The notes under the pieces are model-generated. The model ran no database searches and was not told the origin of the DNA. It was given only the letters and a program-made list of their open reading frames with translations. Shown here piece after piece: positions 12,208 through 15,095 of a DNA stretch of 15,095 nucleotides (positions within the stretch are counted from its first letter, which is position 1; the number at the start of each line of letters is the position of its first letter). The DNA comes from JAVEVF01 sp034005175 (GTDB taxonomy: Bacteria > Actinomycetota > Coriobacteriia > Anaerosomatales > SLCP01), in contig JAVEVF010000042.1 in assembly GCA_034005175.1 (NCBI GenBank), forward strand, positions 1 through 15,095. The letters run 5' to 3'. Made by a program: the position numbers and the translations under genes.

Positions 12208-15095
12208 GTGCCCCGTCGCGACGACATCCACAAGATCCTCGTCATCGGTTCTGGCCCCATCGTCATCGGTCAGGCATGTGAGTTCGACTACTCGGGAGCA
12301 CAGGCCTGCAAGGTGCTGCGTGACGAGGGCTATGAAGTGGTGCTCGTCAACTCCAACCCAGCCACCATCATGACCGATCCGGAGCTTGCGCACCGTACGT
12401 ACGTGGAGCCGGTGACACCCGAGTTCGTCACCAAGGTCATCAAGCGTGAGCGACCAGACGCTCTGCTCCCTACACTGGGCGGCCAGACGGGTTTGAACTG
12501 CGCTGTCGCGCTCGCAGACTCAGGTGTTCTCGACGAGTACGGCGTGGAGCTTATCGGCGCCAAGCTCGATGTCATCAAGAAGGGCGAGGACCGCAAGCTC
12601 TTCGTCGAGGCGATGGAGCGCATCGGCCTTGATGTGCCGAGGGGCGGATACGCGTATTCAGTACGTGATGCGGAGAGTCTCGTCGCCGAGCTTGGCTTTC
12701 CCGTGGTCGTGCGGCCGAGCTTCACGCTCGGCGGAGCTGGGGGAGGAGTCGCCTACAACGTCGAGGAGCTGCGCGGTATCGTCCCCCAAGGGCTGGCTCT
12801 CTCACCCATCGCCGAGGTTCTCATCGAGGAGAGCGTCATCGGCTGGAAAGAGCTCGAGATGGAGGTTATGCGCGACTGCAGCGACAATGCCATCATCGTG
12901 TGCTCCATCGAGAACCTCGACGCCATGGGTGTACACACAGGAGACTCGATAACGGTTGCGCCTGCTCAGACGCTCACGCACCGTGAGTACGTCGCCATGC
13001 GTGATGCGACGCTTGCCATCATGCGCGAGATCGGAGTGGATACCGGCGGGGGCAACGTGCAGTTCGCCATCGATCCTGCGACGGGCCGTCTTGTGGTGAT
13101 TGAGATGAACCCGCGGGTCTCGCGCTCCTCGGCGCTCGCCTCGAAGGCAACGGGATTTCCCATCGCGAAGTTCGCGGCCAAGCTTGCCGTGGGCTACACG
13201 CTCGACGAGATTCCCAACGACATGACGCAGACAACGCCTGCATGCTTCGAGCCAAGCATCGACTACACGGTAGTCAAGGTGCCGAGATGGGCGTTTGAGA
13301 AGTTCCCCGGCACTGATACGACGCTTACCACACGTATGAAATCGGTGGGCGAGGTGATGGCGATAGGGCGTACGTTCGCCGAGGCATTCGGCAAAGCCAT
13401 GCGTTCGCTGGAGAACGGGCGAGCAGGCCTGGGGTGCGACGGCAAAGATGTGTTTGACGAGAACAAGTTTGACGGCATGCTAGCGACGCCTACCGAGCAC
13501 CGGCCCTACTACGTGGCCGAGGCGCTCAGGCGCAGACGGTCCGTCGCAGAGGTGCATGAGCTTACCAGGATCGACCCGTGGTTTCTCACACAGATCGCGC
13601 ACATCGTGGGTGTGGAAGGTGAGCTGGCTGCAGCAGGTTCGCTAGAGACGCTTGACGGCGCTCTGATGCGCCGTGCCAAACAACACGGGCTCAGCGATGT
13701 ACAGATCGCACACATTCTCGGTGTTGCCGAGGCTGAGGTGCGAGCTAGGAGGCTCAAGCTCGGGGTCAGGGCTACCTTCAAGGCGGTTGACACCTGCGCC
13801 GCCGAGTTTTCGACGGATGTGCCCTACTACTACAAGACGTATGAGACCGAGGACGAGGTGGCTTCCTCGAAGCGCGCAAAGGTGATGATTCTCGGCGCCG
13901 GGCCCAACCGCATCGGTCAGGGGATCGAGTTCGATTACTGCTGCGTGCATGCCGCATATGCGCTTTCGGACCTAGGTTACGAGACCATCATGGTGAACTG
14001 TAACCCCGAGACCGTGTCTACCGACTACGATACGTCTGACCGCCTGTACTTTGAGCCGCTGACCTTTGAAGATGTCATGGACGTCATCGAAGCGGAGCGC
14101 CCTGCGGGGGTCGTGGTGACACTGGGCGGGCAGACACCGCTGAAACTTGCCCATGCGCTTGAAGACGCGGGTGTGCCCATCATGGGCACAGCGCCTGAGG
14201 CCATCGATCTCGCCGAGGACCGCAAGCGCTTCTCATCTGTGCTCGATCACCTCGAGATCGCATATCCAGCGGCGGGCACGGCGCACACGCACGAAGACGC
14301 GGTGGAGGTGGCGCGCAGAATCGGGTTCCCGCTCCTCGTGCGTCCGAGCTACGTGCTCGGTGGCCGAGGAATGGTCATCGCGTACAACGAGGAGTATCTC
14401 GGCAGATACATGGATGAGGCGGCAAGCGTCTCGCCGGAACATCCCGTGCTACTCGACCGCTTCTTGGAAGGAGCGATCGAGGTGGACGTGGACGCGGTGT
14501 GCGATGGCGAGACCGCGTACGTGGCGGGCGTGATGGAGCACATCGAGGAGGCTGGGATCCACTCGGGCGATTCGGCATGCAGCCTCCCTCCGTTTTCATT
14601 GGGCGAAGACACCGTCAAGACCATCATCGGTCACGCGCGCACGCTTGCGCTTGAGCTTGGCGTGCGAGGGCTGATCAACATCCAGTTCGCCGTCAAAGAC
14701 CAAAAGGCATACGTTCTCGAGGTAAACCCGAGAGCGAGCCGTACGGTGCCGTTCGTGAGCAAGGCCACGGGCGTGCCGCTCGCGAAAGTGGCGGCGCGCG
14801 TGATGGCAGGGGAGTCCCTTGCCGAGATGGGCTTGCCTGCCGAGCAGCGCGACACGGGTTTGTTCTGCGTGAAGGAAGCGGTCATGCCCTTCGGGCGTTT
14901 CCCCGGCGTCGATTCGGTCCTCGGCCCGGAGATGAAGTCGACTGGTGAGGTCATGGGGGTAGGCGCGGACTTCCCCGCTGCGTACGCGAAGTCCCAGCTT
15001 GCCATCGATTACTCCCTGCCGCGCGAAGGAACCGCCTTCATCAGCGTCAGCGACCGAGACAAGCGCGCGATCATGCCGGTAGCACGTCACCTGCA
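12208..15095 (+). CDS. carB: Carbamoyl phosphate synthetase large subunit (3' end outside window)
   Basis: CarB makes carbamoyl phosphate from bicarbonate, ammonia and two ATP. The frame is open to the window end, giving 962 complete codons of an expected ~1070. The missing part would be the rest of the C-terminal allosteric domain. The two homologous synthetase halves are both visible. The first begins VIGSGPIVIGQACEFDYSG, with LGGQTGLN, RPSFTLGGAGGG and IEMNPRVSRSSALASKATG. The second begins near residue 558 (VMILGAGPNRIGQGIEFDYC), with LGGQTPLK, RPSYVLGGRGM and LEVNPRASRTVPFVSKATG. No frameshift or missing core residue is seen. The start is GTG with AAGGAG (12197-12202) five bases upstream. 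In the canonical enzyme ammonia arrives through a tunnel from CarA. Here CarA lacks the glutaminase residues, so this subunit must obtain ammonia some other way. Confidence 0.96.
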   Translation, partial: MPRRDDIHKILVIGSGPIVIGQACEFDYSGAQACKVLRDEGYEVVLVNSNPATIMTDPELAHRTYVEPVTPEFVTKVIKRERPDALLPTLGGQTGLNCAVALADSGVLDEYGVELIGAKLDVIKKGEDRKLFVEAMERIGLDVPRGGYAYSVRDAESLVAELGFPVVVRPSFTLGGAGGGVAYNVEELRGIVPQGLALSPIAEVLIEESVIGWKELEMEVMRDCSDNAIIVCSIENLDAMGVHTGDSITVAPAQTLTHREYVAMRDATLAIMREIGVDTGGGNVQFAIDPATGRLVVIEMNPRVSRSSALASKATGFPIAKFAAKLAVGYTLDEIPNDMTQTTPACFEPSIDYTVVKVPRWAFEKFPGTDTTLTTRMKSVGEVMAIGRTFAEAFGKAMRSLENGRAGLGCDGKDVFDENKFDGMLATPTEHRPYYVAEALRRRRSVAEVHELTRIDPWFLTQIAHIVGVEGELAAAGSLETLDGALMRRAKQHGLSDVQIAHILGVAEAEVRARRLKLGVRATFKAVDTCAAEFSTDVPYYYKTYETEDEVASSKRAKVMILGAGPNRIGQGIEFDYCCVHAAYALSDLGYETIMVNCNPETVSTDYDTSDRLYFEPLTFEDVMDVIEAERPAGVVVTLGGQTPLKLAHALEDAGVPIMGTAPEAIDLAEDRKRFSSVLDHLEIAYPAAGTAHTHEDAVEVARRIGFPLLVRPSYVLGGRGMVIAYNEEYLGRYMDEAASVSPEHPVLLDRFLEGAIEVDVDAVCDGETAYVAGVMEHIEEAGIHSGDSACSLPPFSLGEDTVKTIIGHARTLALELGVRGLINIQFAVKDQKAYVLEVNPRASRTVPFVSKATGVPLAKVAARVMAGESLAEMGLPAEQRDTGLFCVKEAVMPFGRFPGVDSVLGPEMKSTGEVMGVGADFPAAYAKSQLAIDYSLPREGTAFISVSDRDKRAIMPVARHL

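Noticed and set aside
1..15095. Mobile elements, CRISPR arrays, defence genes, tRNA or rRNA genes.
   Set aside because: I found no transposase, integrase, regularly spaced repeats or tRNA-like cloverleaf. The window is a continuous series of housekeeping genes.

Overview
The window is a gene-dense stretch of bacterial chromosome. It is G+C-rich, and all recognised genes lie on the + strand. Starts are often GTG or TTG, and adjacent genes commonly touch or overlap by 1-17 bases. The gene set and order (M50 site-2 protease, trpS, scpA, scpB, rluB; then a pyr/car operon headed by pyrR with an RNA attenuator) suggest an anaerobic high-GC Gram-positive lineage. My best guess is a Coriobacteriia-like actinobacterium. 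This is inference from gene order and composition and was not tested by phylogeny. I see no mobile element, CRISPR array, tRNA or rRNA gene.

Layout. (1) Bases 1-123 are the C-terminal tail of a gene, possibly a CCA-adding enzyme. (2) Bases 135-3220 carry a membrane site-2 protease, tryptophanyl-tRNA synthetase and the condensin partners ScpA and ScpB. (3) Bases 3223-7067 carry a pseudouridine synthase (RluB type) translationally coupled to the cobalamin nucleotide-loop genes cobU, cobT and cobS and a CobC-like phosphatase. Together these would activate cobinamide, activate the lower-ligand base, join them and remove the phosphate. (4) Bases 7068-7308 are the only long non-coding stretch. It holds a promoter, a PyrR-binding RNA hairpin, an antiterminator and an intrinsic terminator, together a complete PyrR attenuator. 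(5) Bases 7309-15095 carry pyrR, pyrB, pyrC, carA, a tandem universal stress protein gene and carB (cut off by the window end), covering the first three steps of UMP synthesis.

The most striking observation is that CarA appears to have lost glutaminase chemistry. The nucleophilic Cys of its class I glutamine amidotransferase domain is Gly267, and the triad Glu is Val387, while the rest of the fold signature is retained. CarB looks intact as far as it is visible. This predicts a carbamoyl phosphate synthetase that uses free ammonia, or ammonia delivered in some other way. A two-domain universal stress protein with two intact nucleotide-binding motifs sits between carA and carB, which is also unusual.

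Two further points stand out. The PyrR leader can be drawn base by base as three mutually exclusive RNA structures. TrpRS carries the spacing of the Thermotoga-type [4Fe-4S] motif, with the fourth Cys replaced by His. The remaining genes look like ordinary, intact housekeeping genes.
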